A DNA stretch of 64,000 nt, taken from Fibrobacterota bacterium (GTDB lineage Bacteria; Fibrobacterota; Fibrobacteria; UBA11236). Below, one piece after another: positions 53,053 to 61,400 of the stretch. How positions within the stretch are numbered: the stretch's first letter is position 1; each line of letters begins with the position of its first letter. The translations under genes were made by a program, and so were the position numbers. The DNA lies in the NCBI GenBank assembly GCA_019509785.1, contig JAEKLQ010000038.1, positions 8,446-72,445 on the forward strand, read 5' to 3'. The notes under the pieces were generated by a model, which was not told the DNA's origin, ran no database searches, and saw nothing but the letters and a program-made list of their open reading frames with translations.

Positions 53053-54306
53053 ATGAAGATTACCCTCCTCAGCAACGAGTATCCTCCCTACGTTTACGGG
53101 GGCGCCGGCGTCCACGTCGAATACCTTTCCCAGGCGCTCTCCGCCTTGCCGGGGAATGCCGTCGAAATCCTTTGCTTCGGCGATCAGAAAACGGTGACGG
53201 GCCCGGCCTATGGCGGAACCCAGCATGGGGGCACGCTTTCGGCGCGTGGGCTCAAACCCGATTTCGCCCTTCCCGCGCAAAATCCGCAATTCGCCAAGCT
53301 GATGGACACCTTGGCCCGCGACGTCATGATGGCGGGCGCGGCAGTTCCGAGCGAGATCGTGCATTGCCATACCTGGTACACGCATTTCGCCGGCTGCATC
53401 CTGAAGAACCTGTTCCGCATCCCCTTGGTCCTGACCACGCATAGCCTGGAACCCCATCGCCCTTGGAAAGTGGAGCAATTGGGTAACGCGTATCACGTGT
53501 CCACCTGGCTGGAGCGGACCGCCTACCAGAATGCCGACGGCGTGGTGGCGGTTTCGGAGTCCATGCGCCGGGACGTGCGCGAGCTTTACGGCGTGTCGGA
53601 CGAACGCATCCGGGTGATCCCGAACGGGATCGATCCCGAGGAATACCATCCCAGCCCGGATCCGGTCCTGCTAGGCGCCTACGGAATCGATCCGGCCCTG
53701 CCCTACGTCCTCTTCGTCGGGCGCATCACGCGGCAAAAAGGCGTGCTCCACCTCATCAACGCCATCAAGCATCTGCGCCCGGGCACCCAGGTGGTCCTCT
53801 GCGCCGGCGCGCCGGACACCCCCGAAATCGGCGAAGAGATGAAGAAGAAGGTGGAGGCGGCCCGCAAGGATTCCTCGCACTCCATCATCTGGATCCCCCA
53901 GATGCTTCCCAAGCGGGAAATCATCTCCATGTACACCCACGCCGCGGTGTTCATCTGCCCTTCGGTCTATGAGCCCTTCGGCATCATCAATCTCGAAGCC
54001 ATGGCTTGCGAAACCCCGGTGGTGGCCTCCCAGGTGGGCGGGATTCCCGAAGTGGTGGTTCCCGGCGAGACCGGGCTACTGGTCCCTTTCAAGGCGCGCG
54101 GCAGCGAGGATTTCGAACCGGTCGATGCGGAGAAATTCTCCCGGGATCTGGCGGCCGCCGCCAATTCCCTTCTCGACGATTCCGGCCTGCGCCGGTCCAT
54201 GGCCAAGAAAGCGCGCAGGCGCGTCGAGGATCATTTCGCCTGGACCCAGGTGGCCAGGCGCACGCAACAATTTTACGAGGAGCTGATTCGCACCCATGCC
54301 CGTTAA
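53053..54306 (+). CDS. glgM: Glycogen synthase of GlgM type (maltose-1-phosphate synthase)
   Basis: This 417-residue GT4-like transferase combines ADP-glucose with glucose-1-phosphate to maltose-1-phosphate in the GlgE pathway, or extends alpha-glucan with ADP-glucose. The N-terminus LLSNEYPPYVYGGAGVHVEYL is the GlgM signature. The donor domain starts LFVGRITRQKGVLHLINAIK and has VYEPFGIINLEAMACETPVVASQVGGIPEVV, the Glu-x7-Glu motif. Its length is below GlgA (about 480) and equals the mycobacterial enzyme. Adjacency to glgE, which overlaps it by 11 nt, supports the GlgM role. No ribosome binding site precedes the ATG; the leader is AT-rich (AATTCTTAATTTTCC). Confidence 0.9.
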   Translation: MKITLLSNEYPPYVYGGAGVHVEYLSQALSALPGNAVEILCFGDQKTVTGPAYGGTQHGGTLSARGLKPDFALPAQNPQFAKLMDTLARDVMMAGAAVPSEIVHCHTWYTHFAGCILKNLFRIPLVLTTHSLEPHRPWKVEQLGNAYHVSTWLERTAYQNADGVVAVSESMRRDVRELYGVSDERIRVIPNGIDPEEYHPSPDPVLLGAYGIDPALPYVLFVGRITRQKGVLHLINAIKHLRPGTQVVLCAGAPDTPEIGEEMKKKVEAARKDSSHSIIWIPQMLPKREIISMYTHAAVFICPSVYEPFGIINLEAMACETPVVASQVGGIPEVVVPGETGLLVPFKARGSEDFEPVDAEKFSRDLAAAANSLLDDSGLRRSMAKKARRRVEDHFAWTQVARRTQQFYEELIRTHAR

Positions 54307-56299
54307 GCCCAAGAACGTAAAAGCGAAGAATGCCTCCCCCAAAGCCGCTGCGGTTCCCGCGGCGCCGGCTAAGGCCGCGGCCAAGTCCCCTGGGGTTCCG
54401 ATCGTGGCCAAGCCGGCCGCGGTTCCGACCGCGGCCAAACCCGCCCCCGCGGCGGCAGCGATAGCCAAGCCCGTCGCCCCCGCGGCGCCCTCCGTACCGG
54501 CCCTCAAGAAGCCCGTCCCGCTTTCGGCCGCCGCCAAGGCAGCGCTCCGGGCGAAATCGCAAGTGCCCGATACCGAAGCCATCCACACCGTGATCGAGAA
54601 CCTCCAGCCCTTGGTCGATGGCGGACGCGTCCCGGTCAAGGCCATCCCCGGGGAAATCATCGAAGTCACCGCGGATATCTTCCGCGACGGCCATGAGAAA
54701 TGCGAAGCCTCTCTGCTTTTCCGCAAGCTCGGAGCGGAAAAGTGGATCCGCACGCCCATGGAATTCGTGGATAATGATCTCTGGCGCGGCCGCTTCGCCC
54801 CCAACGAAGCCGGCGAATGGGAATACCTCATCGAAGCCCGCACCCTCGGGCATTCGAGCTCCCGCGAGATCCCGTACGTGGATACGCCTATCCGATCCGA
54901 AAAGCCGGCGCGGCTTAGGGTGGATTCCCCCTTGGTGGAGTTCAGCGCCTGGTACGAAATGTGGGCCCGCTCCCAGGGCAAGGACGGGAACAAGAGCGCC
55001 ACCTTCGCGGACATGACCGAAAGGCTCGCCGACATCAAGGACATGGGCTTCGACGTGCTTTACCTGCCGCCCATCCATCCCATCGGGGAGACCAAGCGCA
55101 AAGGCGCCGACAACGCCCTGGTGGCCCAACCCGGGGAACCCGGATGCCCCTATGCCATCGGCAACCGTCATGGCGGGCATAAGGCGGTGGATCCGGATTT
55201 GGGGACCCTCGCCCAATGCCGGGCCTTCTTCCAAACCGCCCAGGACATGGGATTCACCCTCGCCCTCGACTTCGCGCTCAATTGCTCGCCAGACCATCCT
55301 TACGTGAAGAACCATCCCGATTGGTTCTACCGCGAAAAGGACGGCACCATCAAATGCGCCGAGAATCCTCCCAAGAAATACGAGGACGTCTACCCGCTCA
55401 ATTTCTTCTGCCCGGATCGCAAGAATCTGTGGAAGGAGATCAAGTCCATCGTGGAGTTTTGGATGGACATGGGCGTGACCATCTTCCGCGTGGATAATCC
55501 GCATACCAAGCCCTTCGTGTTCTGGGATTGGATGATCCGGGAGATCAAAGCCGAGAATCCGGAGATCATCTTCCTGGCCGAGGCCTTCACCCGCCCGAAG
55601 ATCATGAAACATCTGGCCAAGATCGGCTTCGACCTGTCGTACACCTATTTCACCTGGCGGACCAACGCCCAGGAGCTTCGGGAATACCTGGAAGAGTTGA
55701 CCCAGTCTTCCGCAAAGAATTTCATGAAGCCCATCTTCTTCCCCACCACCCCGGATATCCTGCCCTGGCATCTGCAGAACGCGACGCCGGCCATGTTCAA
55801 GATCCGTTTCGCCCTGGCTTGCACCCTGGTCGGGGCCTACGGCATGTACAACGGTTATGAGATATGCGAAAGCGCGCCCGTGCCTGGCAAGGAGGAGTTC
55901 CTCCATTCGGAGAAGTACCAGTACAAGGCCTGGGATTGGGATCGCCCGGGGAACATCAAGGGCTTCATCAAGCGCTTGAACGAGATCCGCCAGGACAACC
56001 GCGCCCTCCATCGCCTGAAGAACCTTCGCTTCCACGACTCCAACAATCCCAGCATCCTGGCCTACTCCAAGACCGAAGGGGAAAACATCATCCTTTGCGT
56101 GGTGAACCTGGATCCGCATAACCGCCAAGCGGCGACCCTGAACCTGGACCTGGGCAGCATGGGACTGGCCAACGAGAACATTTACGGCGTATACGATCTG
56201 CTCACCCATGAGAGCTACGTGTGGTCGGGGCGGTACAATTACGTCGAGCTCTCGCCGCAGAAGGAAGTCCTGCACCTTCTCAAGATTGAGAAATTTTGA
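54296..56299 (+). CDS. glgE: Alpha-1,4-glucan:maltose-1-phosphate maltosyltransferase (GlgE)
   Basis: This enzyme transfers maltosyl from maltose-1-phosphate to the non-reducing end of alpha-1,4-glucan. The 667-residue protein starts with about 85 Ala/Lys/Pro-rich residues that look disordered. A GlgE N-terminal sandwich (about 100-205, IEVTADIFRDGHEKCEASLLFR) and a GH13_3 catalytic barrel (about 210-560) follow. The nucleophile Asp400 lies in IFRVDNPHTKPF and the acid Glu429 in IIFLAEAFTRPK. GMYNGYEICE and the beta C-domain (YVELSPQKEVLHLLKIEKF) complete the match. It overlaps glgM by 11 nt. The other pathway genes (treS, pep2/mak, glgB) are not in this window. Confidence 0.95.
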   Translation: MPVKPKNVKAKNASPKAAAVPAAPAKAAAKSPGVPIVAKPAAVPTAAKPAPAAAAIAKPVAPAAPSVPALKKPVPLSAAAKAALRAKSQVPDTEAIHTVIENLQPLVDGGRVPVKAIPGEIIEVTADIFRDGHEKCEASLLFRKLGAEKWIRTPMEFVDNDLWRGRFAPNEAGEWEYLIEARTLGHSSSREIPYVDTPIRSEKPARLRVDSPLVEFSAWYEMWARSQGKDGNKSATFADMTERLADIKDMGFDVLYLPPIHPIGETKRKGADNALVAQPGEPGCPYAIGNRHGGHKAVDPDLGTLAQCRAFFQTAQDMGFTLALDFALNCSPDHPYVKNHPDWFYREKDGTIKCAENPPKKYEDVYPLNFFCPDRKNLWKEIKSIVEFWMDMGVTIFRVDNPHTKPFVFWDWMIREIKAENPEIIFLAEAFTRPKIMKHLAKIGFDLSYTYFTWRTNAQELREYLEELTQSSAKNFMKPIFFPTTPDILPWHLQNATPAMFKIRFALACTLVGAYGMYNGYEICESAPVPGKEEFLHSEKYQYKAWDWDRPGNIKGFIKRLNEIRQDNRALHRLKNLRFHDSNNPSILAYSKTEGENIILCVVNLDPHNRQAATLNLDLGSMGLANENIYGVYDLLTHESYVWSGRYNYVELSPQKEVLHLLKIEKF

Positions 56300-56402
56300 C
56301 GGACAGCGCCGCGAACGCCGGCCCGGTTACAGCGGACTGATCCGAAAAGTCCTATATTAAGGGCTGGCGCCCACGGCGGCGCCGCGGAGCGGACGGGACG
56401 AG

Positions 56403-56693
56403 ATGGAAGCCAAGGAATTGAAGATCGCCTGCCCCTGCTGCAGGGCCCAGCTCATCATCGACGCCGCCACGGGCGGCATCATCAAATTCATCCCCCACAA
56501 GGACGAAGCTCCCAGCCTGGAGCAGTTCATGCAAGCGGACAAGACCCGCGCCGCCGATCTCGCGGCCAAGTTCGACGCCTCCAAGAAGGAAGAAGATCAG
56601 CGCCTGGACCTGCTGAAGAAGAAGTTCGAGTGGGCCAAGAAAAACAAGGACAAGCTCCCCGAGGCGCCGAAGCCGGGGATCATGTGGGATTGA
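56403..56693 (+). CDS. Small zinc-ribbon-like protein
   Basis: This 96-residue cytosolic protein has one knuckle CPCCRAQLIIDAATGGIIKF at residues 10-29, a half zinc ribbon as found in small helper proteins, followed by a charged coiled-coil-like helix (KFDASKKEEDQRLDLLKKKFEWAKKNKD). It ends in PKPGIMWD. With one Cys pair it may need to dimerise to bind zinc. It lies 103 nt after glgE and 65 nt before ptsP. Role unknown. Confidence 0.7.
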   Translation: MEAKELKIACPCCRAQLIIDAATGGIIKFIPHKDEAPSLEQFMQADKTRAADLAAKFDASKKEEDQRLDLLKKKFEWAKKNKDKLPEAPKPGIMWD

Positions 56694-56758
56694 TCCGCCC
56701 GCAGCCGATACCTCAACTCTTTCGATTCGCCTTTTAACGCCTTAACCCGAAGAACGAA

Positions 56759-59041
56759 ATGTCCGACGCTTCCACAGCCTTGGAAATCATCCGTTCCGTG
56801 GCGCAGACCATGCAGGAATCGACTTCGACTCGTCCTGCCTTGGATGCGGTCGTCAAGCTCATCTCCGAGAAGATGGGCGTGGACGTTTGTTCCATCTACC
56901 TGTACCAGGGCGCGGAAAACCGCCTGCACTTGGCCGCCAGCCAAGGCCTGAACAGGAAGCCCGGCGAGGATATCGCCATGTCCCCCGAGGAAGGCCTCAC
57001 CGGGCACGTCTTCAGCCGGGGCGAGATCATCAACATCGCCAATCCCAAAGACGATAAGCGCAACAAGTATTTCCCCGCCCTCGGCGAAGATCGCCTGAAG
57101 AACTTCCTGGGCATCCCCATTCCGCCCGCCTCCAAATTCGGGGCCGGCGTCATGACCTTGCAGTCCACCGATCCGGAGCACTTCTCCCCCATGGTCGAGG
57201 ACTTGGCGTATACCTTGGCGGCCCAGCTCGGCACCCTGCTCGAGAATCGCAGCCTCCGTTCGGCATCGCCGATACCCGGTAAGGGCGATCCGGAGACGCC
57301 CAAGGAGGCCCCGCCTTTCGTGCGCGCCCAAGTGGCCGTAGGCGGGATCGCCGATGGGCCCGTGGTGGTGCTGAAGACCCACCAGATCTGGGATACCATC
57401 CTCTTCGCCGAATGCCTGGATGCCAAGGCCGAATTGGAGATCATGCAGAAGGCCCTGGAGGTCGCCCGCGAAGAAAGCCTATGGCTGAAGAAACGCGCGG
57501 GAGAACTCTTCGCCGAGCTGGACGCGCGCATCTTCGAGGCGCATGAGCTTATGCTGCGCGACGAGCATTATATCGGCTTAATCGAAAGCCACATCCGCGA
57601 GAACCTGGCGGCGCCGTTCGCGGTAAAGCTGGCCACGCGCGAACTGGTCAAGTCCATGCTCGATTCGGGCATCCCCTTCGTCACCAGCCGCGCCGCCGAT
57701 CTGAGGGACGTCGGATTGCGCATCCTGAACGCCCTGGGCGAGGTCTCGACCGAGAACCGCGATCCGGCGGCGGCGGCGCAGGACGGCAACATCGTGGCCG
57801 CTGTGGAACTGTTGCCCTCCGATCTCATCTACCTGTCCACCCGCCGCATCCTCGGCATCCTATGCGAAACCGGCGGCCTGACCTCGCATGCGGCCATCCT
57901 GGCCCGCTCCCTCGGCATTCCTTGCTTCATGGGCATCCCGGGCCTCACCGGATATATCCAGAACGATACGCGCGTGATCATGGACGGGAACTCGGGGATC
58001 CTGTATATCGACCCGGACGTGCACGTGCAGCGCGAATACGCCCGCTTGCTGGACGACTTGGGCACGCGCACCCTGGCGGTTCCCGACTTCGCCTCGGAAA
58101 CGAAAGACGGCGTAGCCATCCATCTCTCCGGGAACCTTTCATTGATTTCGGACATGGAGTTGATGGAGCAGTACGGCATCGAAGGCGTGGGCCTCTACCG
58201 TTCGGAATTCTTCTTCATGATCCGCAGTTCCTTTCCGGACGAGGAAACCCAATTCGGGATCTACCAGCGCGTACTGGAACGCTGCGGCAAGCACGGCGCG
58301 ACTTTCCGCCTGCTGGACGTGGGCGGGGACAAGCCCCTGAAGTATTTCGATTGGGGCAAGGAAGAGAACCCCAGCCTGGGCTGGCGCTCCATTCGCATGC
58401 TGTTGTCCCGGCCCGATATTCTGAAGCCGCACCTGCGCGCCTTGCTGCGCACGGCGCAGTTGGGCGAGTTCCGCCTGGTCATCCCCATGCTCTCCCTCAT
58501 TACCGAGTTCCGCGCCCTGAAGGAGCAGATCGATCTGGTGTTGAAGGAACTGGAAGCCGAAGCCGGCCACCCCCTGAAGCGTCCGCCGGTGGGGGCGATG
58601 ATCGAGATCCCCTCGGCCATGATGCAGATCCGCGATTTCGCGGAAGAGGCGGATTTCCTGAGCATCGGCACCAACGATCTCATCCAGTACCTGTTCGCCA
58701 TCGATCGCGGGAACGAGCGGGTGGCTTCTTATTACCAGCCCTTCCATCCCGCCTTGATCCAGGCGCTGATGCGCATCTCGGCGGCGGCCCATGCCGCCGG
58801 CAAAACCGTGACGGTTTGCGGCGAAATGGCCTCGGACCCGCAAGCCCTGCCCATCTTCCTGGCCCTCGGAATCACGCGCCTCTCCATCGCCCCGGCCGCA
58901 GCCGATTCCTTGCGCACGGCCATCCGTAACCTGAACGTTAAGGATTGCAAACGGCTCTTGGGGAAAATCGCCAACCTGCATACGTCCGAGGACGTCAAGG
59001 CGGAGATCGAGGCATTCCTGGAATCGGTGGCGGCCGCCTAG
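56759..59041 (+). CDS. ptsP: PtsP, GAF-containing phosphoenolpyruvate-protein phosphotransferase (nitrogen PTS enzyme I)
   Basis: This enzyme autophosphorylates with PEP and passes phosphate to NPr/HPr, linking carbon and nitrogen state to regulation. The 760-residue protein has an N-terminal GAF domain (about 10-165, IYLYQGAENRLHLAASQGL), an EI N-terminal domain, the phospho-His domain with ETGGLTSHAAILARSLGIPCFMG and the PEP-binding barrel. The barrel has LYRSEFFFM, RLLDVGGDKPLKYF, GAMIEIPSAM, FLSIGTNDLIQYL and the catalytic Cys in VCGEMASDP. No HPr or EIIA gene is nearby. The stop faces dnaA, with a small hairpin between them. Confidence 0.93.
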   Translation: MSDASTALEIIRSVAQTMQESTSTRPALDAVVKLISEKMGVDVCSIYLYQGAENRLHLAASQGLNRKPGEDIAMSPEEGLTGHVFSRGEIINIANPKDDKRNKYFPALGEDRLKNFLGIPIPPASKFGAGVMTLQSTDPEHFSPMVEDLAYTLAAQLGTLLENRSLRSASPIPGKGDPETPKEAPPFVRAQVAVGGIADGPVVVLKTHQIWDTILFAECLDAKAELEIMQKALEVAREESLWLKKRAGELFAELDARIFEAHELMLRDEHYIGLIESHIRENLAAPFAVKLATRELVKSMLDSGIPFVTSRAADLRDVGLRILNALGEVSTENRDPAAAAQDGNIVAAVELLPSDLIYLSTRRILGILCETGGLTSHAAILARSLGIPCFMGIPGLTGYIQNDTRVIMDGNSGILYIDPDVHVQREYARLLDDLGTRTLAVPDFASETKDGVAIHLSGNLSLISDMELMEQYGIEGVGLYRSEFFFMIRSSFPDEETQFGIYQRVLERCGKHGATFRLLDVGGDKPLKYFDWGKEENPSLGWRSIRMLLSRPDILKPHLRALLRTAQLGEFRLVIPMLSLITEFRALKEQIDLVLKELEAEAGHPLKRPPVGAMIEIPSAMMQIRDFAEEADFLSIGTNDLIQYLFAIDRGNERVASYYQPFHPALIQALMRISAAAHAAGKTVTVCGEMASDPQALPIFLALGITRLSIAPAAADSLRTAIRNLNVKDCKRLLGKIANLHTSEDVKAEIEAFLESVAAA

Positions 59042-59042
59042 G

Positions 59043-59057
59043 ACCGCTTTAGGCGGT
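59043..59057. terminator. Small hairpin between convergent ptsP and dnaA
   Basis: ACCGC-TTTAG-GCGGT is followed by TTTAG in the plus direction, one base after the ptsP stop; the gap to dnaA is only 26 nt. It can act for ptsP transcripts and may overlap the dnaA end. Confidence 0.35.
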
Positions 59058-59067
59058 TTAGTGCCGC

Positions 59068-60411
59068 TTAAGACCGCGTCGTCGCCAGCTTGGACATGAT
59101 GGCGTCCACGCTGCGTTTGAATTGATCGTCCTTTTCAATCGCCTTCTCGATGGTCTTGATGGCGTGGACCACGGTGCTATGATCCCGGCCCCCGAAGCGC
59201 TGGCCGATGGTTTTCAGGGAAGCGGAGGTCAATTCCTTCATCAGGAACATGGCCACTTGGCGGGCCTGGGCCACTTCCTTGGTGCCGCGGCCCTGCTCGA
59301 TGATCTTGTCCACTTCCACCACGAAATAGTTTGCCACCACCGAGGTGATATCCTCCGGAGTGATCTTCTTGGTCGGGCGGTTCATGCCCGCGCGATTGAC
59401 GATCTCCTTGGCCAACTCCATGGTGATGTCCGAATGCTTGATGGAGGCCTGCAGCAGGAGCTGGCGGATGGCGCCTTCCAGGATGCGGATGTTGGAGTCG
59501 ATGGCTTCGGCCAGGAAGGCGATGATGTCGTCGGAGATGTCCAGGTTGAGGGCGATGGCCTTGCGCCGCAGGATGGCCTCGCGGGTCTCGCGATCGGGCT
59601 GCTGGATATCGACGAACAATCCCCATTGGAAGCGGCTCACCAGGCGATCCTCCAACCCTTTCAATTCCCCCGGAGGCGCATCGCTGGTCAGCACGATCTG
59701 CTTGCGGCTCTGGTGCAGGGAATTGAAGATGTGGAAGAACTCCTCCTGGGTGCGATCCTTTCCGCTCATGAATTGCACGTCGTCCATGAGGAGGACGTCC
59801 ACTTCGTTCCGGTAGTAGGTGGAAAGCTCGTTGATGCGGTTGTGCTGGATGGACTCGACGAACTCCCGGTAGAACGCTTCCGAGGTCACGTACCGGACCT
59901 TCTTGCGGGGATTCTCGGCGATAACGTGATTGCCGATGGCCTGCAAGAGGTGGGTCTTCCCCAGCCCCACCCCGCCGTAGATAAGCAAGGGGTTGAACTT
60001 GGTTCCGCCCGGATCCTTGGCCACGGCCTGCGCGGCGGAATAGGCGAATTGGGAGTTGCTGCCGACCACGAATTCCTCGAAGGTGTAATTCGGATTCAGG
60101 TCGATGGCGGGCATGCCGGAGAATGAGCTCGAATAGCCGGGGGTCGGCGCCACGGCAGGCATGCGGCGCAGGCTCACGCGCACCTCGCGGCCGTTGGCTT
60201 CCACGAAGCAATGCTCGATCAAGCCCTGGTAAAGCTTGCCCAACTGATCCATGTCTATTTGGGATGGGACGGCCAGGCTCACCTGGAACTCGCTGAGGTC
60301 GAAAACCTTTAGCGGTAGGATCCACTGGTTGAAGGCGTCATCGGAAAGCTTTCCCTTCAGGGATGTCAGGCATGCGGACCAGGGATGAAGGGAGGTTGCC
60401 GAATTGATCAT
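59068..60411 (-). CDS. dnaA: Chromosomal replication initiator protein DnaA
   Basis: This is the AAA+ initiator that binds DnaA boxes and melts the origin. The 447-residue protein has domain I (WILPLKVF...), a short domain II linker, AAA+ domain III with Walker A GGVGLGKTHLL and Walker B VDVLLMDDVQFM plus the ISM stretch, and domain IV with the family signature GGRDHSTVVHAIKTIEKAI, which contacts DNA. Its neighbours are unusual: dnaN and recF are absent and it lies tail-to-tail with ptsP. Upstream (60412-60719) there are no clear consensus DnaA boxes. An autoregulatory role is likely but not shown. Confidence 0.97.
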   Translation of the reverse strand: MINSATSLHPWSACLTSLKGKLSDDAFNQWILPLKVFDLSEFQVSLAVPSQIDMDQLGKLYQGLIEHCFVEANGREVRVSLRRMPAVAPTPGYSSSFSGMPAIDLNPNYTFEEFVVGSNSQFAYSAAQAVAKDPGGTKFNPLLIYGGVGLGKTHLLQAIGNHVIAENPRKKVRYVTSEAFYREFVESIQHNRINELSTYYRNEVDVLLMDDVQFMSGKDRTQEEFFHIFNSLHQSRKQIVLTSDAPPGELKGLEDRLVSRFQWGLFVDIQQPDRETREAILRRKAIALNLDISDDIIAFLAEAIDSNIRILEGAIRQLLLQASIKHSDITMELAKEIVNRAGMNRPTKKITPEDITSVVANYFVVEVDKIIEQGRGTKEVAQARQVAMFLMKELTSASLKTIGQRFGGRDHSTVVHAIKTIEKAIEKDDQFKRSVDAIMSKLATTRS

Positions 60412-60666
60412 GCCGATGGGATTCTTCCAGGGGAAAGCGTCGGGGCCTGGGGGTCAAATATAATCAACAAGCTTCGGCCCTGAGCCACGATTGGCGGCCC
60501 GATTCCGGTCGAAAGAGCCGGGGTTTTCAACATAGTATCAACGGATTTTCCACCGACCCTCGAGGGCGCGCGAAAAACGAGTAGAGGAATTATTACCTTG
60601 TGGGCGCCGCTCGCCGTGCGCGGGCGACGCCCGCAACGGGCGGGCGGAGTTCTTGTGGTCTTCGGC
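60412..60666. other. Gene-free region upstream of dnaA, no clear origin signals
   Basis: I looked for TTATCCACA boxes on both strands and found only poor matches (for example TTTTCCACC near 60546). A TATATT-like -10 for dnaA lies at 60462-60457 on the minus strand, without a good -35. The stretch also has GC-rich inverted words (CGCCCGC and GCGGGCG) around 60610-60650. No AT-rich unwinding element is obvious. Confidence 0.4.
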
Positions 60667-60695
60667 TTGTTTCCGGTGTCGCGGTAAGCTACAAT
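60667..60695 (+). promoter_or_regulatory. Sigma70-like promoter
   Basis: TTGTTT (60667-60672) and TACAAT (60690-60695) are spaced by 17 bp, the ideal distance. Transcription would begin near 60702, giving an 18-nt leader for the GTG start at 60720. This is the best promoter-like match I found in the window. Confidence 0.5.
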
Positions 60696-60719
60696 GAACC
60701 CTAGCGAAGCCACCATCCC

Positions 60720-61292
60720 GTGATCGTCCCCCGAGAACAAATCCCATACATCGGCCTCGGCCTGCTGGCACTATTGCTAGTGCTGCATTGGGCTTGGTGC
60801 TGGTACGTGGCTTACCCGATCTCCTTCGAACGGCAATTGAAAAAAGGCAAGCCGTGGGTATACATCCCCCTGCGGTGGCGGGGCGGACGCAAGTTGTGGA
60901 TCATTTTCATTTCCCGCATCCTCATGCTGGCCGTCGTCGCTTTGGGAGTGGTCCTCTCCGGGCATTTCCTCCATAGGGACGAGGCCCCTTGGCTTTTCGC
61001 GTATTTCCTCATCCTCGGATTTCTGATGGTGCGCCTTAACGCCTTATGGCTGGCTCTGCGGTACCGGCAACAGGAGGACTCCTATTATTTCCTCCATGAT
61101 GAACTGAGGCTCCGGCTCGAGAGCGAGGGCAAGGACATGCCCGAATCGGCCTTCAAGAACCTGGCGGCTTATCAGCACCAGAATCTGTTGCGGAAAGCCG
61201 ATGAAAAGGGCGAACTGATCAAAACCCTCCGGAGCCAGGCTAAGGTCTCCCGGAAAAACCGCAAGCAAGCGCGCACTCCCGTCGAAGCTTAA
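60720..61292 (+). CDS. Three-TM membrane protein of unknown function
   Basis: This 190-residue protein has hydrophobic helices at about residues 8-32, 57-80 and 88-112, followed by a basic, helical cytoplasmic tail with many Arg/Lys/Gln. The GTG start is the only one compatible with the frame (the ATG at 60694 runs into a stop after nine codons). No ribosome binding site is visible. No family is recognised. It is divergent from dnaA. Confidence 0.6.
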   Translation: MIVPREQIPYIGLGLLALLLVLHWAWCWYVAYPISFERQLKKGKPWVYIPLRWRGGRKLWIIFISRILMLAVVALGVVLSGHFLHRDEAPWLFAYFLILGFLMVRLNALWLALRYRQQEDSYYFLHDELRLRLESEGKDMPESAFKNLAAYQHQNLLRKADEKGELIKTLRSQAKVSRKNRKQARTPVEA

Positions 61293-61297
61293 GAAGC

Positions 61298-61352
61298 GTC
61301 TCATCGACAGGGTCCACCTAGGCCGGTCGAGACCTCCCCCCGCTTTTTTTTT
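61298..61352 (+). terminator. Hairpin with nine-T run after the membrane protein
   Basis: GTCTC...CGAC (61298-61308, two bases bulged) pairs with GTCGAGAC (61326-61333). After a C-rich stretch a run of nine T follows at 61344-61352. The distance from stem to T-run is about 10 nt, longer than usual, so confidence is moderate. Confidence 0.4.
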
Positions 61353-61400
61353 ATCATTTGCCGGTTCTAAGCGCCCAATCCGGCGCTGCGGGCCGAATCC

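Noticed and set aside
60412-60719. Replication origin next to dnaA
   Set aside because: No consensus DnaA box cluster or AT-rich unwinding stretch was found; only weak TTTTCCACC-like words.
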